A DNA stretch of 64,000 nt from Pleurodeles waltl. Its lineage: Eukaryota > Chordata > Amphibia > Caudata > Salamandridae. The notes below the pieces were generated by a model. That model saw only the letters and a list, made by a program, of their open reading frames with translations, did no database searches and was not told the origin of the DNA. This document shows, one piece after another, positions 49,501 to 59,960 of the stretch. The stretch lies in contig NC_090437.1 in assembly GCF_031143425.1 (NCBI RefSeq), positions 1,180,330,863-1,180,394,862 of the forward strand, given 5' to 3'. Position numbers and translations under genes: made by a program. Every line of letters starts with the position of its first letter. The stretch's first letter is position 1.

Positions 49501-49850
49501 TTTCCTTCCAGCCAGCATTCCCCCAAGACTCCCGATAGAAATGGTACCTCACTTGTGTGGGTAGGCCTAGTGCCCGGACAGGAAAAGACCCAAAACACAA
49601 AGTGGACACATCACATTTTCTCAATGAAAACAGAGGTGTTTTTTGTAATTGCCTACCTGTGGATTTTGGCCTCTAGCTCAGCCGCCACCTAGGGAAACCT
49701 ACCAAACCTGTGCATTTTTTAAAACTAGAGACCTAGGGGAATCCAAAACGGAGTGACTTGGGCTCTCACCAGGTTATGTTACCCAGAATACTTTGCAAAC
49801 CTCAAAATGTGGCTAAAAAATTTACTTTTTCCACACATCACATTTGGGCC
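46499..49850 (+). repeat. ~383-bp satellite, about 9 monomers (right block)
   Basis: Continuation of the array after the Penelope insertion. It includes a dimer pattern (points 47871/48635 and 48025/48789, 764 bp apart). Monomers from about 49500 onward diverge ('gtgcccggacagg', 'tttttgtaattgcc', 'gagtgacttgggctc'), marking the edge of the array. Confidence 0.95.
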
Positions 49851-50410
49851 AAGTGTTTGTGACAAGGAAGTGCCAAAAACCCGTCCAAATTGAGGGAGAA
49901 CCAAAGTGGGTCCAAAAGGGCAGTTTGAAAAAAAACATTTTTAGGCTGACAAGTGCAGCAGAAATGTTATCGGTATAGATAAGACAATGCTGGGTGGTAG
50001 GAACTTTGTGGATTCCTGCAGATTCCGGAAGGTTCCATCACAAAAATGTGGGAAAAATGTGTGCTTTCCAGCAAAGTTGCAGGTTTGCAGGGCATTGTGG
50101 GTAAGGAAATGGTGCGGGATGCATGTGAAGCACACCACCCTGGAATCAACTAGATGTTTAGTTTTCAGATGTGTCTAGGTCTTGTGGATTTTTCTACATG
50201 GCAGCTTCCGAAAGTAAAAAAAAAATTGCAGCCCTCACCATTCCAAGTGGGACGATTTTGAGAGTTACCAAGCTCTCATGGCCCAAATGTAAAACAAAAA
50301 ACAAAAATAATCAAATGTCCTCTTGCTTGCCATGGGATAAGATGTTTTAGTGTGCAGTGGAGAGCTGAATGACTGTTAGCCCCTTCGGGCCTAGTTCGGG
50401 ACCCGAACTG
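49851..50410 (-). repeat. Array edge with a diverged inverted monomer
   Basis: About 49851-49900 is a diverged plus-sense piece ('gggccaagtgtttgtgacaa' corresponds to the monomer's 'ggcctagtgcccgcgacagg'). About 49945-50215 aligns to the monomer in reverse orientation: 'atgctgggtgg', 'ctttgtgg', 'ggtttgcagggcattgtggg', 'tagttttca' and 'gtctaggt' occur in the order expected of the complement. 50216-50410 is unassigned sequence with no gene seen. Confidence 0.65.
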
Positions 50411-50571
50411 AAGGCCTAGTGCCCGCGACAGGAAAGGCCCCAAAAGAGAAAGTGGACACATCACATTTTCTCAAAGAAAACATAGATGTTTTTTGCAAAG
50501 TGCCTACCTGTGGATTTTGGCCTCTAGCTCAGCCGCCACCTAGGGAGACCTACCAAACCTGTGCATTTTCG
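50411..50571 (+). repeat. Orphan partial satellite monomer
   Basis: From 'aggcctagtgcccgcgacag' to 'aaacctgtgcatttt' this is a clean, non-diverged partial monomer of the 'gccgccacc' subtype. Sharp junctions on both sides separate it from unrelated sequence. It is much closer to the main array than the diverged edge next to it. Confidence 0.85.
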
Positions 50572-51880
50572 GGTGGGGGCATAACCAGGCCCATACTGGT
50601 TGGTAGCCACCACCCCACTATTTTCTTTTATTGTTTTTATTCCCTGGCATCTAGTAGACTTTCTGACCCCCCCCCGGGGTGTGGATCGGGGTTAATTGTC
50701 CAATCTGCCACTGGTGGGCCGAACAACTTTAGCCCCATTTATTTGGGGTGGGGGTATGTCATACCCCCAACCTCTTATTTAAAAAAAAAATCTTCCCTGG
50801 TCTCTGGAGGGCTTTCTGCCCCCCTTGGGTAGATGGGCCTTCCAAAAATAGGCCAATCTGCCCCCAAGGGGGGCAGTTATGGCCAACAGTAATGTGCCCC
50901 CATGGGGAGCGACCCTTGCCCAAGGGGCTGCCCCCACAAAGCAAAACACACACATACACACACACCAATCCATGGTGTCTAGAGGTTTCTGCCCCCTCTG
51001 CGGGCAGATTGCCCTAACAAAAATAGGCCGATCTGCCCTCAGGGGGGGGCAGAAATGGCCTAATAATACCCCCCCCCCCCCGGAGCGACCCTTGCCCAAA
51101 GGGTCTCTCCCCAAACATAAAAAAATAAAAATAAACAAAACAACAATTATCCCTGGTGTCTAGTGGTTTTCTGCCCCCCCTGTGGGCAGATCGACCTAAT
51201 AATTGTAGAAATGGCCTAAAAGCAATTTGCCCCCCTGGGAACTGGCCCTTGCCCATGGGGCCTCTCCCCTTATGCGCAAGTACAAAAAAAAAAAAATCCC
51301 TGGTGTCTAGTGGTTTCTGCCCCCAGGGCAGATCTCAAGGCTGATCTACCCCCAGGGGGGGCAGGAATGGCCTAATAATAATTTGCCCCCCCCCCCGGAG
51401 CGACCCTTGCCCAAGTGGTCGCTCCCCAAACATAAAACAACAAAAAAACAATAAATACAATTTTCCCTGGTGTCTAGTGGATTTCTGCCCCCCCGGGGGC
51501 AGAAATAGACAAGAAACAAATTGCCCCCCAAGGAGCGGCCTTTGCCCAAGGGGCCGCTCCCCTTATGCGCAAGTACAAAAAAAAAAATCCCTAGTGTCTA
51601 GTGGTTTCTGCCCCTCCTGGGGGCAGATCGCAATGCTGATCTGCCCCCGGCGGGGGGGCAGAAATGTCTTAATAATAAATACAATTTTCCCTGGTGTCTA
51701 GTGGATTTCTGCCCGTCCTGCGGGCAGATCAGCCTAATAATATTAGGCTGATCTGCCCCCGGGGGGCAGAAATAGCCAAGAAACAAATTGCCCCCCGAGG
51801 AGCAGCCGCTCCCCTTATTGGAAATAACCCCCCCAAAAAAATTCCCTGGTGTCTAGTGGCAGTTCTGCTGCCCTATCGCA
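50572..51880 (+). repeat. C/G-rich degenerate tandem repeat, about nine units
   Basis: Units begin with forms of TTCCCTGGTGTCTAGTGG near 50640, 50793, 50969, 51148, 51297, 51464, 51588, 51687 and 51842, at spacings of about 100-180 bp. They continue through 'tttctgccccc', a 'gggggcagatc' arm, 'ggcctaataa', 'ttgccccc', 'gagcgacccttgcccaa' and an A-rich stretch. Poly-C and poly-G tracts and opposing 'gcagatc/gatctgc' words give many potential hairpins. Open frames here are low-complexity Pro/Gly artefacts. Confidence 0.85.
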
Positions 51881-51885
51881 TCGCT

Positions 51886-52186
51886 CAGAGAGACATGAAA
51901 GGAGAGGAAAGGCCTTTCTTCTCCTTTCATGCCTCTCTGCCCCCTCCACGTGATCGGAGGAGAAATTCTTTTGCATTTCTCCTTCGATCGGCGCTGGAAG
52001 CTGAGCTTTCAGCGCCGGGCGGAAGGCCTCTGATGAGGTCAGCGCACAAAGCGCGCTGACGTCATCAGGTGCCATGGGAGGGTCACGGGGGGCTGGGGGT
52101 GGAAGGGGAAGCAATTTGCCTTCCATCTCTGCCCAGGGGAGGGGGGGTGCTCGGCCATCAGTGGGGGGAGCGCTAGCGCTCCCCCC
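51886..52186. repeat. Cluster of five inverted repeats (hairpins)
   Basis: Consecutive hairpins lie at 51886-51939 (arms CATGAAAGGAG/CTCCTTTCATG plus AAAGGCCTTT), 51952-51989, 51990-52016 (GGCGCTG/CAGCGCC), 52030-52068 (CTGATGA/TCATCAG with GTCAGCGC/GCGCTGAC) and a perfect palindrome at 52163-52186 (GGGGGGAGCGCT centred on CTAG). They follow the last C/G-rich unit directly. The role is unknown; they could be the structured end of a non-autonomous element. Confidence 0.8.
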
Positions 52187-52199
52187 CCGGGGGCTCATA

Positions 52200-53552
52200 G
52201 CCAGACAAGATCACCTCGTCCACGGCACACAAGCAGTTCACATAATAGTAAAAAAAAACACCCTTAAAACCCTGAACTATGTCCAAATAATTATTACCTG
52301 AAATTGCACAAACACCCTCCAATACAAATAAAAGCCACAAAAAATACACAAAATACAATTAACAGGAACAGACCAGTCACAGACTATACAAAAAAAGTAG
52401 CAAAAATCTCTTCAAAGCACCCACATTACTTAATAGACAGGCAGGTTCTCAACATTTTGATTGATTGTTCTGACACATTGCTACACAAACATACATTGTG
52501 TGAAGCACTGCACAGTTGCAATTATATAGCAATGCTAAGGGCCACACAATGGCAGTGAAGCATAGGTTCTGACCCACACAACAGCGCAACGTGCCAGTTC
52601 TGAAACACATGACAGTGGTAATGTTCTGATTCCAACCCCTTTAACAGAGGTGATGCTCCATTTCAAAAGAAGATGCATGGCTTCTGCTGGAGCAAACACC
52701 TTAAGCTTGGTCTGGGTTGGCACCACTAGGCAGGGCAGACTGACAGATGGCAGAGTCCAGTTGCAGAATCATGGTGGTTGTAAGTCATTTATGTCCCTGA
52801 GACTTCAGATGAGGAGACCAGGCATATGGCCTTTGGAGTCACTTTGGGTTCAAGGGATGAATGTGCAGTCCTTCTCCCCCAGGCATGGGAACAGAAGGCA
52901 GCAGGGCAGCACAGCAAGTTAGGACTCCAAAGATGATAGATCCCACTACAGGATCCAAGTGAATTACCAAGAGACATGCCTGGATGTCAGCCACAGTCAT
53001 GTGTGCAATTACAGGTTGATCGCAAGCCTTCTTCCCCACTCTTTTGGATTCTATTTTAAGTCCAATCTGTCTTTTCCTGAGATGTGTCCAGGGAAGGCCT
53101 CTTCCTTGTGCTCTATCACTAATTCAGAAAACACTTAGGAAGGTGCAGAGACAGCCTGGCTGTCCCATCCTCCAGTGTGTGTCCCACCGAGCTTGCAACT
53201 TTTCTGGACTATCAAACTCTGACTGATGGGATTCCTCTACTCCTCATGTTTTCCCCAGGCAGTCATTACTTTGCCCAAGAAAGAACCCAGGGTCCTCCAT
53301 GTTATATAGCAGTGCAGGAATCTCTGCATCCAATGTACAGTCACAGCACATTCAGTGCCCTGTAGTGTAATCCACGGGTATTATGCTACCACTGGCATAC
53401 TCATATACAGCACACAATCAGTCAGCACACACTGTTCACTACTACAGTCCCTCTGTACTGTACTAAAGTATGCCACTTTTAACACACACTGCCAGCACAC
53501 ACACATTTACCATGTGAATACTGTTTACACATTTTACCCTATGTGTAGACTA
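52200..53552. other. No recognised gene
   Basis: Mixed-composition sequence with only short frames (at most 90 codons) and no motif I can place. It ends at the Harbinger A terminus. Confidence 0.45.
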
Positions 53553-54133
53553 TGGCCCTCATTATGACATTGGTGGTAAATCCCACTTACCGCCATGCTG
53601 ACTGCTGCCAACCGCTATTCGCTAACCATATTGTGACACACACACACCAATCGTCACTATTCACACACACACACACAAATCCGCCACACTGAAGTTCAGT
53701 GATAAACTGGCAGTATCAAAACCCACACGGTTACGCCAACAGAACAACGCCCTCAACATTATGACCCACGAATCACCACGGCAGACATACAACGGCGGTA
53801 AACCATTGGCGGTACATCCCGCTGCACTCAAAATACACACACACACAAACAAAACAGCACCACACTGGACAATTTAAATAACACACACCTGACACTCATA
53901 CACACACCACACCCACACACCCACACTACTATAAAACACCCACCCACATTACCCACAACCCCTTATGACAAGAAATAATTCCCAGCAGAGAGAGACAGCA
54001 AGAGCACCCACACAACCAGAGCCACATACCACCATCACCTTATACACCACCCACGCACCTTACATCACACACCCCAACACAGCCCCCTACAAATACTCAC
54101 CCACACCACTCACACTACACCCATGCCACCACA

Positions 54134-55604
54134 ATGACACCCCAGATTCTCTGAGGAGGAGCTAAGGTTCATGGTCGAGGAAATCATCCGGGTAGAGCCA
54201 CAGCTATTTGGATCTCAGGTGCAGCAGATATCCATTGCTAGGAAGATGGAGCTATGGCACAGAATCATGGACAGGGTCAAGGGATGACATCAGGAAGAGG
54301 TGGAACGACCTACAGGGGAAGGTAATTCCATTGCAGCAAGACAACAACTAGCTGTACAGAGGACTGGTGGTGGACCCCCACCTCCTCCCCCACTACTAAC
54401 AACATGGGAGGAGCAAGTCTTGGCAATCATGCATCCTGAGGGCCTGCCCGGAGTAGCAGGAGGACTGGACTCTGGTAAGTCAACTCTATACTACTATCAC
54501 CCCTCTACCTGCAAGCCATCACATACTCCCCCGTCACTTCCATCACTCCACCACTACCCACATACCCCACAATCACAACCCACTCATCCCAATGCCAAGC
54601 CCTGCATGCCATACCAATGCATGGACACCACTCACAGACCTCCATGGACACCTATCACTACAGCATGCACACTAGAGACAATCAGCTAGCCCACCAAATA
54701 ACAACTCACACAAGGCAAAGCTGCCAGGGCAATAACAACCATAGAGGGCAACACACCCATGAACAATATGTCACACAGAGAAACAATAACACTGCATTTA
54801 CATCCCCACAGGTACCCCACCCAATGTCACCAGAGAAGAGGTGCCAGCAACATCCAGTCCCCCCCAAGAAGAGGCCCACAGTGATGACAGAAGCTCTGAT
54901 CGCCTGCATCTGGATGACCAACCTGGCCCACCAGGGACCTCCGGACAGTTGGTTACCCAGGCCCACTCTCACACCACCACAGAGCCTCCCCCTCAGGAAA
55001 CATCACCACAGCACCCACCCAGAGGGCCTATATTTCTGTCACCAGGACACATCAATCCGCAGTGTGTCCACCACTACAGGGACCCCAGGGCACACCACAA
55101 ATCCAAGAGAATCAGGGACCTGGGGTCAGTGGCAGTGGGCACACGGGTCAGGGGACAGAGGCACAGGACAACAGGGAAGCTGGGAGGACTGCTGTGCGCC
55201 AGGAGGAGGACAGGCCCAGGGAACCGAATCTCCAGGAGGCACTCTCTGCGATCCTGGGAGCCTACCAACATTCCCAGGATACGCTGGGACAGATTCTGGA
55301 CAAGATGCAGGAGAACATGCGGCTGCAGGAGGGACAGTACCTGGGGATCAGGGAGGACTTGAAGTCCATTAACACCACGCTGGTCTCCATTGCAGGTGTG
55401 CTGGCAGACATGGCTAAAAGTATGAGGGAGGCAGTGGCACCACAGAGGGCCCCTGACACTAGCCAGACTGAACAGCCCTCCACCTCTGCTGCTGCTAGTG
55501 GACAGGAGGCCCACCACACGACCAACAGGCCACCAGCACCTCTCCCCCAGCAGAAGGAGAACCACCACGCAAACGTTCCCTGTGATCCAGGCAGAAGCCA
55601 GAGA
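54134..55604 (+). pseudogene. Harbinger A Myb/SANT-like DNA-binding protein, two exons, broken
   Basis: Exon 1 (about 54134-54474) carries the trihelix signature: 'RFSEEELR-MVEEIIRVEPQLF' in one frame, then RKRWNDLQGK in another, TWEEQVLAIMHPEGL, and a GT donor at 54475. Exon 2 begins at 54812 after a CAG acceptor. The splice joins in phase 1, exactly as in copy B. Exon 2 has an acidic DD-rich stretch, then LQEALSAILGAYQHSQDTL and a hydrophobic heptad-like part. It is broken by a small deletion at about 54135, loss of about 25 bp near 54283, a frame change near 55060, and loss of the stop. Myb-like partners help Harbinger transposase enter the nucleus and bind the ends. Confidence 0.82.
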
Positions 55605-56280
55605 CTATGGCCAAGACCCCCACCAGGAAATAAGACTCTCCTGATTGCCCCCCTTTTGTCCCCCTCTGTTACCCTGTCCAACTTGAACTGTCATTGCTTC
55701 CCTTCCTATGCCCCCTTAGACATTGCGCCTGTGCTACAAATAGACTGGACTCTAACCTGGACTTTCCTCCATCATCCCCCAGCCCATTGCACTTTCCCCT
55801 TTTCATCAGAGCACTGCAATATACACTCTTTGAAAAAAGTATGGAGTATGCTAAATGATTTCAAAATGTACCAGTCTAACAAGGTTCAAACATTGTAATT
55901 CAACTGTACATTAATGTTTACATAGGAAAGACCTGCACTGAACACACCAGGAGCAATAGTGGGGCACCAACATCTGCAAAAAGTGATGCCAATGGATACA
56001 GTGAGTAGCCATAGCAGTAGGAATTCACAGCCTGCCTGTGATAATGTCACACATCAAACTGTCAATGAAAAGTGAACTAACACTGTCTTACCTGTGTGTG
56101 ATTGGAAGTGTTGTCCTCATCCTCATCCTCTGCCTCCTCATCTTCACTGTCCAAAGGGTCTACTGCTGCGACACGGCCATCTCCATCCTCCTCCACCTGC
56201 AGAAAAGGCAAATGGCGTCGCAAGGCAAGGTTGGGCAACATACAGCATGTCACGATGATCTGGCAGACCTTCTTTGGTGA

Positions 56281-57136
56281 TTAGCACAGGGATCTACCTG
56301 TTAGATGGAGACAATGAAACCTGGCCTTCAGGAGGCCGAAGGTCCTTTCTATTATCCTTCTGGTTCGCCCATGTACCTCATTGTAACGTTCTTCTGCCCT
56401 TGTCCTGGCATTCCTCACAGGCGCCATTAGCCGTGATAGGTTGGGGTAACCAGAGTCACCTGCAAATATCGAGGGACAACTGTTAGCCACACACTAATCC
56501 TTATGGCCCACACCATACCCATACATCAACATCCATTGGGTGAGAACCAGGGCTCACCTATTAGCCACACCCTGTGCCTCTGGAGTTGGCTGATCACATT
56601 TGGGATGCTGCTAGTCCGCAGGATAAAAGCATCGTGCACCGAGCTTGGATACTTAGCATTGACATGAGAGATGTACTGGTCCGCCAAACACACCATCTGC
56701 ACATTCATATAGTGATAACTTTTTTGATTTCTGAAGACCTGTTAATTTTGCTGAGGAGGGGGAGGGGGACAAATGCAATATGTGTCCCATCAATCCCACC
56801 AATGATGTTGGGGATATGTCCCATTGCATAGTAGTCAACCTTCACAGTGGCCAAATCCTCCACCTTGGGGAAAACGATGTAGCTGCACATGTGTTTGATC
56901 AGGGCAGACAACATTCTGGTCAGCACTATTGAGAACATTGGCTGTGACATTCCTGCTGCCAAGCCCACTGTCACTTGGAAAGTACCAGTCACCAGGAAAT
57001 GGAGCACAGATAGAATTTGCACAAGAGGGGGAATCCCAGAGGGGTGACGGATAAGAGATATCATGTCAGGCTCCAATTGGGCACAAAGCTCTGTGATTGT
57101 GGCCCTGTCAAGTCTATAGGTGAGGATAATGTGCAA
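56281..57136 (-). pseudogene. Harbinger A DDE transposase, intron-containing, truncated
   Basis: Minus-strand order: helical N-terminal region (ELCAQLEPDMISLIR, LHFLVTGTFQ), GGIDGTH with the first catalytic Asp, a frame break near 56708-56750, MNVQMVCLADQYIS, SVHDAFILR, RVWLIG, then a 98-bp intron, GDSGYPNLS with the second Asp, EERYNEVH and IERTFGLLKARF with the Glu. This matches HARBI1-type transposases, which cut and paste the element. The extreme N-terminus is lost at 57133, and the reading stops at the Cys near 56281 where copy B continues, so it is non-functional. Confidence 0.88.
56460..56557 (-). other. 98-bp GT-AG intron within the Harbinger A transposase
   Basis: The minus strand reads ...CTAATAG|GTGAGCCCTGG...CGATATTTGCAG|GTGACTCTGG. 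Removing it restores the Ile-Gly-Asp-Ser-Gly-Tyr reading in frame (phase 1). Copy B has the two exons directly joined at the same base. Near the acceptor side it contains GTGTGTGGCTAACAG, similar to the upstream exon end GTGTGGCTAATAG, which hints at an origin by local duplication. Confidence 0.75.
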
Positions 57137-57372
57137 ATTGACTCTACTATATGACCATCTTACACTTTCCCTTTCTACTGTAATACCTGAGACCTCCGTT
57201 TTCAGTAAGGCATGATCTCAAAACCCATTTTCGATAGGGTCATAGCTTTTTAGTTGCAAATTGTGTGAACAAAGGAAGAAATCCAGTCTAGTAGCAGAGT
57301 TATATTTGGCTGAATGGCAAGTAAATTCTCAGGCTTCTGGATACTTCTCTCGGCATAAGTCAGCAAGATTAA
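57137..57372. other. Spacer between the two Harbinger copies
   Basis: Unrelated AT-rich sequence (236 bp) separates the broken end of copy A from the start of copy B. It ends in ATTAA just before GGGGGTCATTCC; TAA or TTA is a usual 3-bp Harbinger target. Confidence 0.5.
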
Positions 57373-57961
57373 GGGGGTCATTCCAACATTGGCGGTAAAA
57401 GGTGCATACCGCTGTCAGAAGACCGCCAACATACTGCTGCGGCCGCGGTAAACCGCCACGGTCATTCTGACCCACAACACGCAACCCGCCAAAATACAGA
57501 CACCCACAAAAGTCCGCCACACCAAAGGCCAGCGAGAAACTGGCAATAACCAAACCGACACCGTCACGCCAACAGAAATACACCCACACTATCACGACAC
57601 ACGAATCCACGCTGCGGTCTTTCAAACCCGGTATTCCATTGGCGGTACACACCTCCGCGCTCAAAATACACACACACTTACAAAACACAGCCACATTGGA
57701 CAAATCCAAATACACACACCTGATACACATACGCACACCACTCCCACACACCCAATTAAATATAAAACACACACCCACATCACCCACAAACCCCCACTCC
57801 TAAAAAATCGGGACCACGCACAGAGAAATAGAGAACCGAGCACCCAGACGCGCATATTACTATCACCCAGCAATATTACCATGCACTTCACACAACACAC
57901 CAATACACATCACCACACTTAGCACCACACAATCCACCCCACACATCACCTACACCACCCC

Positions 57962-59452
57962 ATGGCACCGCAAAGACACCCCAGGTTTTCTGAGGATGAA
58001 CTCAGGGTCATGGTGGAAGAAATCGTACGGGTAGAGCCACAGCTATTCAGAACACAGGTGCAGCAGACGTCCATTGCCAGGAAGATGGAGCTATGGAGCA
58101 GAATAGTCGACAGGGTCAACGCTGTGGACAGCACCCAAGAAATAGGGATGACATCAGGAAGCGGTGGAACGACCTACGGGGAAAGGTGCGTTCCGTGGTA
58201 TCCAGACACCGCCTTGCAGTGCAGAGGACTGGTGGCGGACCCCCACCACCGCCCCGAGAATTTACAACATGGGAGGAGCAGGTCTTGGCGATCCTGCATC
58301 CTGAGGGCCTCGTCGGAGTATCTGGAGGAATGGACTCTGGTAAGTCTCATCTTCACTACTACATCACCCCCACCCCACCAGCATGCCAACTCATACCCTC
58401 ACCCCCATCACTCCTACTCCTTGCAAATGTCTCACCATCACAACCCACCCATCTCAACACCAAGCCCTGCATGCGACCACAAAGCATGGACACCCATCAC
58501 CAAAGCATGCCCACTGCATATACCCATCCCCCCCCAGACCACCGTCACAAAAGCCCCCACACAGGAATGCAAGCACTGGGGTACACGGGCACCCACCCAT
58601 TGCACACCATGGCACACACAGATGCAATAATCATGGTTTTATACCCCTGCAGGACCCGAACGCCACGTCACCGCGCAGGAGGGTCCACAAATGTCCACTC
58701 CACCCCCAGAAGAGGCCCACAGAGATGACAGCAGCTCTGTTGACCTGGATCTAGATGACCAGCCCGGCCCATCGGGGACCTCAGGACAGTCGGTTCCCCT
58801 CAGACAGCCACAGGCCACAGCAGACCTTCCCCCCTCTGGGAACACCAGCACAGCACCCACCCAGCGGGCCCATACCTCTGTCCCCAGGACACGTCAATCA
58901 GCGGTGTGTCCACCACTACAGGGCACCCAGGTTAACCCATCACCCCAACAACAACAGGGACCTGGGGGCAGTGGCAGTGGGCACACGGTCCAGGGGACAG
59001 AGGCCCAGGGAAACAGGGGAACTGGGAGGGCTGCTGTGCGACAGGGGGGGGACATGCCCAGGGAACCCACTCTCCATGAGGCCCTCTCCAACATCATGGG
59101 AGCGTACCATCATTCCCAGGAGACGATGGCGACGGTACTGGCCCGGTTTCAGGAGACCCAGCTCCTGCAGGAGGAACAGTATTTGGGGTTCAGGGAGGAA
59201 CTACGAATCATCAGTTCCGCCCTGGGCACCATCGTAGGGGTTCTGAATCTGGTAGTCACCACATTGCGGGACACTGTGGCACCACAAAGGGCCCCTGACA
59301 CTAGCATGGACCAAGAACTGCCTACCACCTCTGCCGGCGCTAGTGGACAGGAGGCCCCGCCACAGGACCAACAGGCCACCAGCACCCCACCCCCTGCAGA
59401 AGGAGAACCACTTCGCAAGCGGCCCCTGAGATTCAGGAAGAAGACAGAGTAA
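57962..59452 (+). pseudogene. Harbinger B Myb-like DNA-binding protein 1, two exons, one frameshift
   Basis: Exon 1 starts at ATG 57962 (MAPQRHPRFSEDELRVMVEE), continues through ARKMELWSRIVDRVNAV, and after a frameshift near 58125-58145 reads RDDIRKRWNDLRGKV, a Myb/SANT-like third helix. It then runs through a Pro run and TTWEEQVLAILHPEGL to a GTAAGT donor at 58340. Exon 2 starts at 58653 after CCCCTGCAG; the join is phase 1 and lands in the 58691-59452 frame. Exon 2 has an acidic SSSVDLDLDDQPGPSG stretch, a predicted helix (LHEALSNIMGAYHHSQETM to LREELRI-like), and a basic tail RKRPLRFRKKTE. It probably binds subterminal repeats and brings transposase to the nucleus, as NAIF1-type proteins do with HARBI1. 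Convergent with the transposase. Confidence 0.85.
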
Positions 59453-59960
59453 GATGCCAAGACCCCCGCCAGGAAAGGATACCTCCCTGATTGTCATCCC
59501 ACTGTCCCACATTGTCACCCTGTCCATCCTTAAACTGCCCCAGCTCCACTTTCCACAGGCATTTGGACAATGCACCTGTGATACTAATAGTCGGGACTCT
59601 GCCATGGACAATCCTCCACCATCACCCCTCACCAATTTGCAACCACCCACCAACATAGAGCACTGTAATAAACACAGTTATTGCACAAAACAATCAGGAG
59701 TCTGGCTGTGATTTTGAACAAATGTATTAGACATTACCGTGCCAAAATGCTTATTTACATTGTGATGCCAACATACCAATGTCACACAGCTGTAGTCAAT
59801 GGGGAAACAAAGCAGATGTCACACAGTGGGGCCCACATCTCTGAAATCGGAAGGGAAAGTCACAACTCAGTTACCATACACTGGGTGAAAAGGACAGACA
59901 GTAGAGAGGTAGTAGTGTTTAAGTACATGTAGTATGCTGGTGTGTATTCTTACCTGTGTG
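59453..59960. other. Convergent 3' intergenic region of Harbinger B
   Basis: Between the stops of Myb-like gene 1 (+) and transposase (-). AATAAA-type words lie near 59668 ('gtaataaacac') for the plus gene. No further gene is seen. Confidence 0.5.

Larger units (their letters stand above)
53553..57136. mobile_element. PIF/Harbinger transposon copy A, 3'-truncated
   Basis: It starts with TGGCCCTCATTATGACATTGG and a GGTGGTAAATCC motif that parallels the start of copy B (GGGGGTCATTCC, then ATTGGCGGTAAAA). It contains a spliced Myb-like gene (+) and a DDE transposase gene (-), converging. It breaks off at about 57133, inside the transposase N-terminus, so its other terminus is missing. CA-rich and CACA-rich flanks (53630-54120) lie between terminus and gene, as in copy B. 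Confidence 0.88.

Noticed and set aside
50748..51163. Open frames of 80-120 codons on both strands in the C/G-rich repeat
   Set aside because: Pro/Gly/Arg-rich artefacts of C and G tracts, without motifs.
55074..55681. Minus-strand open frames of 139-164 codons
   Set aside because: Antisense to exon 2 of the Harbinger A Myb-like gene, whose splice phase and similarity to copy B support the plus strand.
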